From assembly GCA_947584415.1 (NCBI GenBank), contig CANPWN010000007.1, positions 1 through 40,319 on the forward strand: 40,319 nt of DNA. Direction: 5' to 3'. Below the pieces are notes generated by a model, which did no database searches, had not been told where the DNA came from, and was given only the letters and a program-made list of their open reading frames with translations. A program made the position numbers and the translations under genes. Positions 16,574 through 23,029 of this stretch are shown here, one piece after another; the first letter of the stretch is position 1, and each line of letters starts with the position of its first letter. This DNA comes from an uncultured Clostridia bacterium. GTDB lineage: Bacteria; Bacillota; Clostridia; Christensenellales; UBA1242.

Positions 16574-17800
16574 ATGAAAAAAACACCTATTATTTTGGGG
16601 CTTGGACTTGCGTTGGTTGTCACACTGGCTGGCTGCAATAATACAACTTACAGCGAAAACGCCGTTGTGGACAAACTTTCGCATGAACTTGACCATGTCA
16701 CAAACACTGTTTCGTCAACTGACGAAACATCCAACAAACTTTCAGTATCCAACATTTCAAAAAAGTTCACCTCTGTTGGCGAAACCTCTTTTACCAAATT
16801 GACAGACGCCTATCAAAAGGCAAAGGAACTTTCCACCAATATTGAGGACAATAGCGAAAGAGTTTTGAGAAAAGCAAAACAGATTAAGCGTGAAGTCGCT
16901 GGCGGAATAAAACTCGGCAGTGAAAATGCAAAGGCTATTTCGGAACTTACCGCATCAATGCAGCGCTACACGACCTCGCTTGGAAAGACCAAGAGCGACT
17001 ACAAAAACACCGTTAAAAGCATAGCCAAACTTGACAGGCTTGACGGAAATGAAATTGACGCAAAAATCACACGACTTGGATGCTGCTTGCAAGCGAGAAA
17101 TTGTTATTTAAACAACATTTTAAACACTTTAAACAATATTGAAACAATTATCTCTTCACTTGAAAATGAGGACAATAATCAAACTGTCGAAACAGAGGAA
17201 ACGACAGATGAAAAGCCTCTTGAAGAGACCATAAACAACGGCTTTAATTTTAACGGAACAAATGGATACGGCTATGGTTATAACAATGGCTACAACGGAT
17301 ACGGCTACAACAACGGATATAACGGATATGGTTACAACAATGGTTACCGCGGCGGCCCTTTCAACCCAAACCGCAACACTGACACTTATGGCCCTGGGGT
17401 CACAAACATAGACACTTACAGAAATGACGGATTTAATCGCCACTTCAATGGCTCAAACGGCGTCAATAATATTGAAAGCAATCCTGAAAATGAAATGAAC
17501 GACCTTATGCTTCCACAAGATGAAACGACCAAAATTGTGACAAAAGAAGAAGAAAATATGCCTGAAACAAAAGAAGAGCAGTCTCTTACAAATGAGTCAA
17601 CTTCTTTAAAAAAGGAAATAAAAGAAGAGAAAAACAAAAGTTCTTCACCTCAACCAATTCCAAGCAAGACTTTACGCAACAAAACAACCACAGTGGATAA
17701 CAAAACAACCACAGTGGATAACAAAGTTAAAGGCCACACTCAAAACGCCATGATTGACATCAACCAAAAGATTGACAAACTAATAAAAAAAGCGGACTAA
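16574..17800 (+). CDS. Lipoprotein with coiled coil and Tyr-Gly-Asn repeats inside the sporulation cluster
   Basis: I do not recognise the family. The 408-residue protein has a lipoprotein signal peptide with lipobox LAGC (Cys21) and a helical, Lys/Glu/Ser-rich segment likely to be coiled coil (about 30-200). A low-complexity NGYGYNNGY repeat region follows (about 230-258), then an acidic/Lys-rich tail with a duplicated KTTTVDN unit (about 370-385). The C-terminal MIDINQKIDKLIKK is helical. A GAGGAGG site precedes the ATG. It lies on the opposite strand between sigF and spoVAC, genes adjacent in many spore-formers, and has a forespore-like promoter. A spore-membrane or coat-proximal lipoprotein is a reasonable guess; GerD is a functional analogue to compare, though I see no clear homology. 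Confidence 0.8.
   Translation: MKKTPIILGLGLALVVTLAGCNNTTYSENAVVDKLSHELDHVTNTVSSTDETSNKLSVSNISKKFTSVGETSFTKLTDAYQKAKELSTNIEDNSERVLRKAKQIKREVAGGIKLGSENAKAISELTASMQRYTTSLGKTKSDYKNTVKSIAKLDRLDGNEIDAKITRLGCCLQARNCYLNNILNTLNNIETIISSLENEDNNQTVETEETTDEKPLEETINNGFNFNGTNGYGYGYNNGYNGYGYNNGYNGYGYNNGYRGGPFNPNRNTDTYGPGVTNIDTYRNDGFNRHFNGSNGVNNIESNPENEMNDLMLPQDETTKIVTKEEENMPETKEEQSLTNESTSLKKEIKEEKNKSSSPQPIPSKTLRNKTTTVDNKTTTVDNKVKGHTQNAMIDINQKIDKLIKKAD
17261..17347 (+). repeat. Tandem repeat encoding NGYGYNNGY units
   Basis: About three tandem units of 24 to 27 bases (AATGGATACGGCTACAACAA-like) encode Asn-Gly-Tyr-Gly-Tyr runs. The units are near-identical in DNA, so copy number may vary between strains. Confidence 0.7.
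17679..17723 (+). repeat. Two-copy 21-base tandem repeat in the lipoprotein gene
   Basis: Two consecutive identical 21-base units encode NKTTTVD twice. Exact identity suggests recent in-frame duplication. Confidence 0.75.
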
Positions 17801-17813
17801 CCCCGCTTTTTTT
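17785..17813. terminator. Bidirectional terminator between the lipoprotein gene and sigF
   Basis: AAAAAAAGCGG (17785-17795) pairs with CCGCTTTTTTT (17803-17813) around a 7-base loop. It spans the lipoprotein stop and touches the sigF stop on the other strand, serving both convergent genes. Confidence 0.85.
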
Positions 17814-18534
17814 AGCTTAATTTTTTCTTTAAACCATCCAAAATTTTGTTTTCTAACCTCGACACCTGCACCTGCGAAATGTGGAGCATAGCGGCAATTT
17901 CACTTTGCGTTTTGTCATAAAAATATCGCATTAAAATTATTGTTCTATCCCGCTTTGGCAGAGATGAAAGCATTTGCCTAATTGTTATTTTATTGATGAG
18001 TGCTTCGTCCATTTTGTCACAGTCAACTCGGTCAATCAGCATCAACCCGTCCTCGTCATCATCTTCAAGTGGCGAATATAAGGACACAGGCATGCGAGAA
18101 GAGTCCATTGCCATGACAATGTCGCCCTCGTCAACATTAAAATGCTTGGCAATTGTTTCTATTGATGGTTTAACTTTGTTTTCTGAATAATATGCGTCAA
18201 CAAATTTGTTGACCTTAATATTGAGCGACTTTATTGCTCGAGAGACTTTTATCATCCCATCATCCCTCATAAAGCGCTTAATCTCACCTATCACCATAGG
18301 CACAACATAGGTTGAAAACTTGACATTAAAATCAGCATTAAAGTTTTTTATCGCTTTCACAAACCCCAGACACCCAAGTTGATAAAGGTCATCATACTCA
18401 AGCCCTTTGCCCTGAAAACGCTTTATTATGCTTTTGATAAGCGGAGAATTTTCGGCTATCAGCGCATTTTTTGCCTCTTCATCTCCTTCCTGTGCAAGTT
18501 TGACAAGCCTTCGAACCTCAACACTTGCTAACAT
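17812..18534 (-). CDS. sigF: Forespore sigma factor SigF (SpoIIAC)
   Basis: Sigma-F is the first forespore-specific sigma factor, held inactive by SpoIIAB until septation. The 240-residue protein shows region 2 (EYDDLYQLGCLGFVKAI, FSTYVVPMVIGEIKRFMRDD), region 3 and a C-terminal region 4 helix-turn-helix (TQSEIAAMLHISQVQVSRLE). The ATG overlaps the spoIIAB stop by 7 bases without its own strong ribosome site, implying translational coupling. The conserved GEIKRFMRDDG segment separates it from SigA. It is the last gene of the spoIIA operon. Confidence 0.95.
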   Translation of the reverse strand: MLASVEVRRLVKLAQEGDEEAKNALIAENSPLIKSIIKRFQGKGLEYDDLYQLGCLGFVKAIKNFNADFNVKFSTYVVPMVIGEIKRFMRDDGMIKVSRAIKSLNIKVNKFVDAYYSENKVKPSIETIAKHFNVDEGDIVMAMDSSRMPVSLYSPLEDDDEDGLMLIDRVDCDKMDEALINKITIRQMLSSLPKRDRTIILMRYFYDKTQSEIAAMLHISQVQVSRLENKILDGLKKKLS

Positions 18535-18974
18535 ATTTCGGGAGTTTGTGCGCTGCTTCCAAAAACCTTGGTCATCTCCACCTGCAAGCCTTTATCACCA
18601 TTTTTGCTCAATTTAAGTTCATCCATAAACGACTCCATGATGGTAAAGCCCATGCCACTTCGCTCTTCGTTCGGTTTGGTGGTATAAAACGGCTCTCTTG
18701 CCTTTTCCATGTCCTTAATGCCAATTCCTTTGTCGCTTACAATGATTTTAACGGAATTGTTTTCCGCCTCAACACGCAGGCAAACCTCACCATCACCGTT
18801 TGGATAGGCATGCACAACAGCATTTGTCACCGCCTCTGAAACGGCTGTTTTGATGTCATTTATTTCCTCAAGACTTGGGTCATATTGCAAACAAAAGGCG
18901 GCAACCACTGTTCTTGCAAACATTTCATTGATGCCAATTGCTTTAAATTTGATTTCCATGTAATTCTTTTTCAT
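18528..18974 (-). CDS. spoIIAB: Anti-sigma F factor / kinase SpoIIAB
   Basis: SpoIIAB binds and inhibits sigma-F and phosphorylates the antagonist SpoIIAA. The 148-residue GHKL-ATPase protein shows the N-box AVSEAVTNAVVHAY, the G1 box SDKGIGI and the G2 region RSGMGFTIMESFMD. The ATG at 18974 is better placed behind GGAGAG than the adjacent GTG at 18977. It follows spoIIAA by about ten bases and overlaps sigF. Confidence 0.96.
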   Translation of the reverse strand: MKKNYMEIKFKAIGINEMFARTVVAAFCLQYDPSLEEINDIKTAVSEAVTNAVVHAYPNGDGEVCLRVEAENNSVKIIVSDKGIGIKDMEKAREPFYTTKPNEERSGMGFTIMESFMDELKLSKNGDKGLQVEMTKVFGSSAQTPEIC

Positions 18975-18983
18975 CACTCTCTC

Positions 18984-19292
18984 CTATATTATTTTTGGCA
19001 TAAGTTCATAAAGCCCGGTCATTTTAAATATCTTTTCCGCGTGTGTGGACGGATTGCAAATGTAAATTGGAATGCCACGCTCCTTCATTTTTTTATATCT
19101 CCCAATCAGCACCCCAACCCCTGTCGAGTCCATAAATTCAAGTTCCGAAAGGTCAATTATGATTTGCTTGAATATGCCGCTTGAAAACGCCTTGTCCATC
19201 TCCTCACGGATATGCGTGGCACTATGCTCGTCAAGTTCGCCACACAACAAAACATACATTGTGCCATTATAAAGCCTAGATTTCAGTTTCAC
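18984..19292 (-). CDS. spoIIAA: Anti-anti-sigma factor SpoIIAA
   Basis: A STAS-domain protein that, when unphosphorylated, releases sigma-F from SpoIIAB. The 102-residue product carries the phosphorylation motif FMDSTGVGVLIGRY with the target serine about residue 56. It begins with GTG (19292) behind a strong AAAGGAGG. First gene of spoIIAA-AB-sigF. In Bacillus this operon is read by sigma-H; I found only a partial sigma-H-like AGGAGAT upstream and do not annotate it. Confidence 0.95.
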   Translation of the reverse strand: MKLKSRLYNGTMYVLLCGELDEHSATHIREEMDKAFSSGIFKQIIIDLSELEFMDSTGVGVLIGRYKKMKERGIPIYICNPSTHAEKIFKMTGLYELMPKII

Positions 19293-19332
19293 TTTTGCCT
19301 CCTTTTCGAAACCATTTTAAATCTCCTGAACA

Positions 19333-19370
19333 TAAAAAAAACAACCTCTTTTGTTGAAAAAGAAGTTGTT
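19333..19370 (-). terminator. Intrinsic terminator between the SDR gene and spoIIA
   Basis: On the minus strand a 13-bp stem with one mismatch (arms AACAACTTCTTTT and AAAAGAGGTTGTT) is followed by a run of T. It insulates the spoIIA operon from the upstream reductase gene. The remainder of 19371-19480 is AT-rich without visible features. Confidence 0.75.
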
Positions 19371-19480
19371 TTGTCAGGTGAATAAATATTAAAGACTTTG
19401 GTCTTTGCGTTCTTCACTTTATATTAACTTTTATGAGATGTTATAAATCATCATATCAACATATCAACTTTTTTAATGTT

Positions 19481-20185
19481 TTAAATCACAAGGCCGCCGG
19501 TGACCATGATGTTTTCGCCGGTGATAAAGTCGCATTCTGCAAGCAATTTGACCGCTTGTGCAACATCGTTAGGTGTGCCTAGACGGCCAAGAGGCGTTTG
19601 TGCAATAAGGCGCTGACGCTCCTCTTTGGTAAATTCATCGTTCATCTTGGTGTCTATATAGCCGGGACTAAGACAATTAACCCTGACAGAGAAAGGCGCG
19701 TATTCCTTTGCTAGCGCCTTTGTTAGAGCAATAATTCCTCCCTTTGCTGCCGAATATGACGCCTCGCAACTGCAACCAATTTCGCCCAAGAACGAGGAGA
19801 TGTTGATGATGCAGCCGCCCTTTTTCATGACTGAGAGGACATATTTATTGACATAGATTGTGCCGAGCAGGTCGACTTCAACGAGTTTTTTGATTTCCTC
19901 GTCCGCTTTGTCTATGATAAGCCCCTCTTTTTCAGCAACTCCGGCGGACATGACAACAAGGTCAAATTCCTTTCCCTCTTTTTTAAGACCCTCTATCGCC
20001 GCTTTAACTTCATTTGGGTTTGACACATCAAAACGAAGTTCGCTAAATTTTGTGCAAAGCCTGTCTGTCAAAAATTTGCCATTATGCCCGCATAAAACAA
20101 GTTCATAACCTTCCTTTGATAACACCACGGCAATCTCGCGACCTATATCTCCTGTTGCACCAACAATCAAAGCAGTTTTATTCAT
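19481..20185 (-). CDS. SDR-family oxidoreductase (FabG-like)
   Basis: A classical short-chain dehydrogenase/reductase of 234 residues using NAD(P)H. The cofactor motif is GATGDIG (9-15), the catalytic serine is in NISSF (about 130), and the YSAAK motif has Tyr144 and Lys148. The C-terminal segment GENIMVTGGLVI is FabG-like. No fatty-acid synthesis genes are adjacent, so substrate and gene name are left open. A strong AAGGAGG site precedes the ATG. It is a single-gene unit ended by a terminator. Confidence 0.9.
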   Translation of the reverse strand: MNKTALIVGATGDIGREIAVVLSKEGYELVLCGHNGKFLTDRLCTKFSELRFDVSNPNEVKAAIEGLKKEGKEFDLVVMSAGVAEKEGLIIDKADEEIKKLVEVDLLGTIYVNKYVLSVMKKGGCIINISSFLGEIGCSCEASYSAAKGGIIALTKALAKEYAPFSVRVNCLSPGYIDTKMNDEFTKEERQRLIAQTPLGRLGTPNDVAQAVKLLAECDFITGENIMVTGGLVI

Positions 20186-20229
20186 ATTTTCCTCCTTATT
20201 TTTGACTATAATTCAAAAATTCAACTTAT

Positions 20230-20931
20230 CTAATTTATTTGGCTAAGATTTCCTTTTGATAATTTATAAATCTCACCATAATAATGCACGCCATCATCTA
20301 TAGTTATAAAACTGCCATCAGGTAAAAGATAAATGTCATTTTTATAACTATCCGGCACTAACACATCTTCAAACATCCTTGTCCCATCTGAGAAAATTTT
20401 ATTTTTGAAGAGAAGATAGTGTGGAACAATGTTTATATCTGTAAGTCCAATTCCTTTTAAATGCCTTTTAAAATTTTTATCACTTTGCTCGCCTTCATTT
20501 TCTGGGACACAATAAACATCTTTAGCCAAATTCATCGCACCACCACTCGCCCCTAAAATTGTGCCTTTAAAATCTTTTAATAACTCTTTTAAATTTAATT
20601 CGTTGACAAATTGATTACAAGTCGGCAAATGACCACCACATAAATCAACAAAATCTGCCCGTTTCAAAAATTCTTTAATTTGAGATTTATTATTTTCGTC
20701 AACATAAATGTATTCTTCAAAGGCTAGCCCACTTTTTTCAAAACATTGTTTCATATCGTATGTAGGGTCATAACTTCTTATTTTTTTAGGGTTGCCAGAG
20801 ATGATAACACAGCATTTCCTCTTTTTTAAGCGTTCTTTTAGTACACTCAAAAAGCCATTGTTATTGGAAAGAATTATCGGCTTTCCGTGTTCATCCACAA
20901 ATTCCAACGAAGAAGAAAGAATAATGTTCAT
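20230..20931 (-). CDS. Peptidase S51 family protein (dipeptidase E-like)
   Basis: The family has a class I glutamine-amidotransferase-like fold with a serine nucleophile and hydrolyses Asp-X dipeptides or related substrates. The 233-residue protein has GGHLPTCNQF and the nucleophile elbow ILGASGGAMNLA with Ser129. NIVPHYLLF holds a plausible histidine. The substrate is uncertain; it could be an alpha-aspartyl dipeptidase or a divergent relative. ATG behind AAGGAG. It lies just downstream of tRNA-Pro. Confidence 0.8.
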   Translation of the reverse strand: MNIILSSSLEFVDEHGKPIILSNNNGFLSVLKERLKKRKCCVIISGNPKKIRSYDPTYDMKQCFEKSGLAFEEYIYVDENNKSQIKEFLKRADFVDLCGGHLPTCNQFVNELNLKELLKDFKGTILGASGGAMNLAKDVYCVPENEGEQSDKNFKRHLKGIGLTDINIVPHYLLFKNKIFSDGTRMFEDVLVPDSYKNDIYLLPDGSFITIDDGVHYYGEIYKLSKGNLSQIN

Positions 20932-20948
20932 GTAATCTCCTTATTTTT

Positions 20949-21026
20949 TGGTCGGAGTGGTGAGATTTGAACTCACGACCTCTTGGTCCCGAACCAAGCG
21001 CGCTAGCCGAACTGCGCTACACCCCG
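20949..21026 (-). tRNA. tRNA-Pro (anticodon CGG), CCA encoded
   Basis: On the minus strand the acceptor strands CGGGGTG and CACTCCG pair (one G-T). The D-arm contains AGCGCAGTTCGGCTAGCGC, the anticodon stem CTTGG/CCAAG holds the loop TTCGGGA (anticodon CGG), and the T-arm has GTTCAAATC. The discriminator A and CCA are encoded, giving 78 bases. Confidence 0.95.
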
Positions 21027-21038
21027 AAAATTTGTTTA

Positions 21039-21089
21039 AACACAACATATTCTTTGTATTATGACATAATACAAAGAATATGTTGTGTT
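21039..21089. repeat. Palindromic repeat element, copy 2 (perfect 25-bp arms)
   Basis: The 25-base arms 21039-21063 and 21065-21089 are exact reverse complements around one central A (21064). Each arm runs from AACACAACATATTC to TATTATG. The right arm contains most of the metal-exporter stop codon, so on the minus strand it can act as the 3' stem-loop of that mRNA. The core is shared with elements at 14581 and 34452. Confidence 0.9.
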
Positions 21090-22014
21090 ATAACCCTGGA
21101 ATAAAACTCACCACTATTCCGCTTGCGACACCTAAAACATACAATAATGTGATGATTGAAAGGTTTTCAAGTACCTTCCACTTACCCCTGTTTTTGGTGA
21201 AGAGAATTATAAGTCCAACTCCTGCGCCAACGCACAGACCCGCAAACATTGCCGCAAAGGATATGCCGCCGTTGATGAAAAGTTCAACAAGAAAGACAGA
21301 TGATGCGCAATTCGGAATAAGACCAATGACGCCAGCAAGCAAAATTTGGATGTAAATGTTGCCGCCAAACCAACTTGTCAACCCATCCATTCCAAAATGG
21401 CTTACAAGCACATTTATAAAAAATGTGGCAAAGAAGATATAAAGTGCAATGTTGCATGAGTGATATAGTGCGTCAATGAAGATGTTTTTTTCATCACAAT
21501 GGCCTTGGTGGTCGCCGTGTCCATGGCAAGCACAATGGTCGTGGCCATGCTCAAGTTCATCTGCGTCTATTGGTTGGACTTTTTTGATTTTGCGGTTATG
21601 CCTAAACTTTTCAAAGGCAGTAAGAACGGCGTCAATCAAGTATCCAAACACGAGCGCAAAGGCAATTTTAAGGCCTATCATAATGAGCAGGTCGACTATG
21701 AAATTTGGGCTTGCTATCATGATTGGAATTGCCTCGTCAGAGGTTGAAATGAACACTGCAATAAGTGTGCCAAGCGTGATTGCACGCCTTGAATATAAGT
21801 CTGACATAACAGAAGAAAAGCCGCATTGTGGCACTGCGCCCAAAAATGCTCCAACAAGTGGGCCTGCACGGCGTGACTTGTTCAAGAAGTTTGTGAATTT
21901 TTGGCTTTTTTCGTGCGAGAAATATGCGACTAAAAGATAGGCTAAATACAAAATTGGCAGCACTTTAAGTGTGTCTAAAGCGGCATCAGAAAGTGCTGTT
22001 AAAAACACCTGCAC
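21088..22014 (-). CDS. ArsP_2-type membrane permease, putative manganese exporter
   Basis: The 308-residue protein has about eight to ten membrane helices and two homologous signature segments: GAFLGAVPQCGFSSVMSDLY (about 56-75) and the later LIPNCASSVFLVELFINGG. This arrangement fits the ArsP_2/putative manganese transporter family. A cytosolic loop at about 156-173 is crowded with His, Cys and Asp (HGHDHCACHGHGDHQGHC), a likely metal-binding sensor or buffer. The metal is not proven. The start is GTG behind AAGGAG, 9 bases after the repeat-protein gene, so the two form an operon. A perfect palindrome closes the transcript. Confidence 0.82.
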   Translation of the reverse strand: MQVFLTALSDAALDTLKVLPILYLAYLLVAYFSHEKSQKFTNFLNKSRRAGPLVGAFLGAVPQCGFSSVMSDLYSRRAITLGTLIAVFISTSDEAIPIMIASPNFIVDLLIMIGLKIAFALVFGYLIDAVLTAFEKFRHNRKIKKVQPIDADELEHGHDHCACHGHGDHQGHCDEKNIFIDALYHSCNIALYIFFATFFINVLVSHFGMDGLTSWFGGNIYIQILLAGVIGLIPNCASSVFLVELFINGGISFAAMFAGLCVGAGVGLIILFTKNRGKWKVLENLSIITLLYVLGVASGIVVSFIPGL

Positions 22015-22023
22015 TTATTCTCC

Positions 22024-22917
22024 TTACTTTGTTGTTGTCTTTTTTGCTCTTGGCTTTCTGGCTGCTGGCTTTACCTCCGCCTTTTCTTCCTTTTCGCCAA
22101 GATTAAGTTTCATTTGTTCCGGTTCTACGGCGTTTTCTTCTTGTGGCGCTTTCATAAGTTCAGCCTTATTACGCTTGAACTCTTCCCTTCTTCTTTCGCT
22201 TTCGTCTGGGCTATACAAGATAAGCGCGCTTGTTCTCATGGATGAAATTTGGCCTTCCATGTTGGCTGAAATTAGGCTCTGGCCTATCATTTCGGTCACT
22301 TCACCTTTATTGAGAGTTGAAATTTCAGCACGGTCGGCAATAAGTCCAATTTGGCCATTGTTGATTGTGCCAATTTTGGAATCATTTAACGAATATGTGA
22401 TTTTGCCGTTCATCATGCTTGTAAGTTCACTGTTATCCTCAAGACCAATGATTTCGCCGCTGATAAGGGTGACAATTCTTGCTCTGCCACGCACAAACAT
22501 GATTTTGCCATCTGTCATGGTTGCAAGTTCTGCCCTTTCATCAATAAACCTGATAAAACCATTGTTCATTGTTCCAATCTTGGCTTTGCCAGTCACATAG
22601 TCAATGACACAATCGTTGATTGTTGTGATTTTTGCTTTGCCAGAGATTTGACCAATAAAGCCGCTTTTAAAAAGACCAATTTTGGACTTGCCATACATGT
22701 TTTCAATTGAGCCTGCATCAAACATTTGGATGAACGCTTTGCCGCTGATTTCTTTGAAATGTGTGCCAATTGCCTCCAATATTATTGCCTTTCCTGTCAC
22801 GCTGACATTTTTGCAATTACTGAGAATATGCACGCCCATTGATATATTAATGTTTTCCTCTTCATCATGTATGGTTGGGTCAACCACTTTTTCACTTCTG
22901 AATAATTTTAAAGCCAT
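22024..22917 (-). CDS. Cytoplasmic beta-solenoid protein of eleven 17-residue repeats
   Basis: I do not recognise a named family. Residues 42-228 of this 297-residue protein are eleven consecutive repeats of exactly 17 residues without one insertion or deletion. Examples are GKSKIGLFKSGFIGQIS, GKAKIGTMNNGFIRFID and DRAEISTLNKGEVTEMI. The pattern is roughly G-K-A-x-I-x-T-[IM]-x-x-G-x-I-x-x-[IV]-x, alternating hydrophobic and polar, as expected of a beta-solenoid. Bactofilins are an architectural comparison only. There is no signal peptide. The N-terminal 41 residues are acidic, and the C-terminal tail (about 240-297) is charged, probably disordered and ends Lys/Arg-rich. It is the first gene of an operon with the putative manganese exporter. 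GGAG-type ribosome site. Confidence 0.85.
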   Translation of the reverse strand: MALKLFRSEKVVDPTIHDEEENINISMGVHILSNCKNVSVTGKAIILEAIGTHFKEISGKAFIQMFDAGSIENMYGKSKIGLFKSGFIGQISGKAKITTINDCVIDYVTGKAKIGTMNNGFIRFIDERAELATMTDGKIMFVRGRARIVTLISGEIIGLEDNSELTSMMNGKITYSLNDSKIGTINNGQIGLIADRAEISTLNKGEVTEMIGQSLISANMEGQISSMRTSALILYSPDESERRREEFKRNKAELMKAPQEENAVEPEQMKLNLGEKEEKAEVKPAARKPRAKKTTTK

Positions 22918-22944
22918 TTCCTTTCTCCTTTTTTATTACATCCC

Positions 22945-22953
22945 ATTATAGCA
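22945..22953 (-). promoter_or_regulatory. Extended -10 promoter of the repeat-protein/exporter operon
   Basis: On the minus strand TGCTATAAT (22953-22945) is a consensus extended -10. No good -35 is visible 17 bases upstream. The start would lie about 20 bases before the GGAGAAAGG ribosome site. Confidence 0.55.
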
Positions 22954-22993
22954 CACACATAGCAAAAATTAAAAACGATTTTGCCTTAAATGT

Positions 22994-23022
22994 TTGACTA
23001 TTTTTTTGCTAAAGCATATACT
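22994..23022 (+). promoter_or_regulatory. Strong promoter of the ABC operon, leaderless start
   Basis: TTGACT (22994-22999), a 17-base spacer and TATACT (23017-23022) are near consensus. The ATG at 23030 begins seven bases after the -10, so the mRNA probably starts at the start codon. No Shine-Dalgarno is present. Confidence 0.65.
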
Positions 23023-23029
23023 TTATGAT

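Noticed and set aside
19300-19330. Sigma-H-like promoter for spoIIA (AGGAGAT then GAAAA on the minus strand)
   Set aside because: The -10 half is poor and the implied start would fall in the ribosome binding site. It is expected biologically but not shown well enough to annotate.
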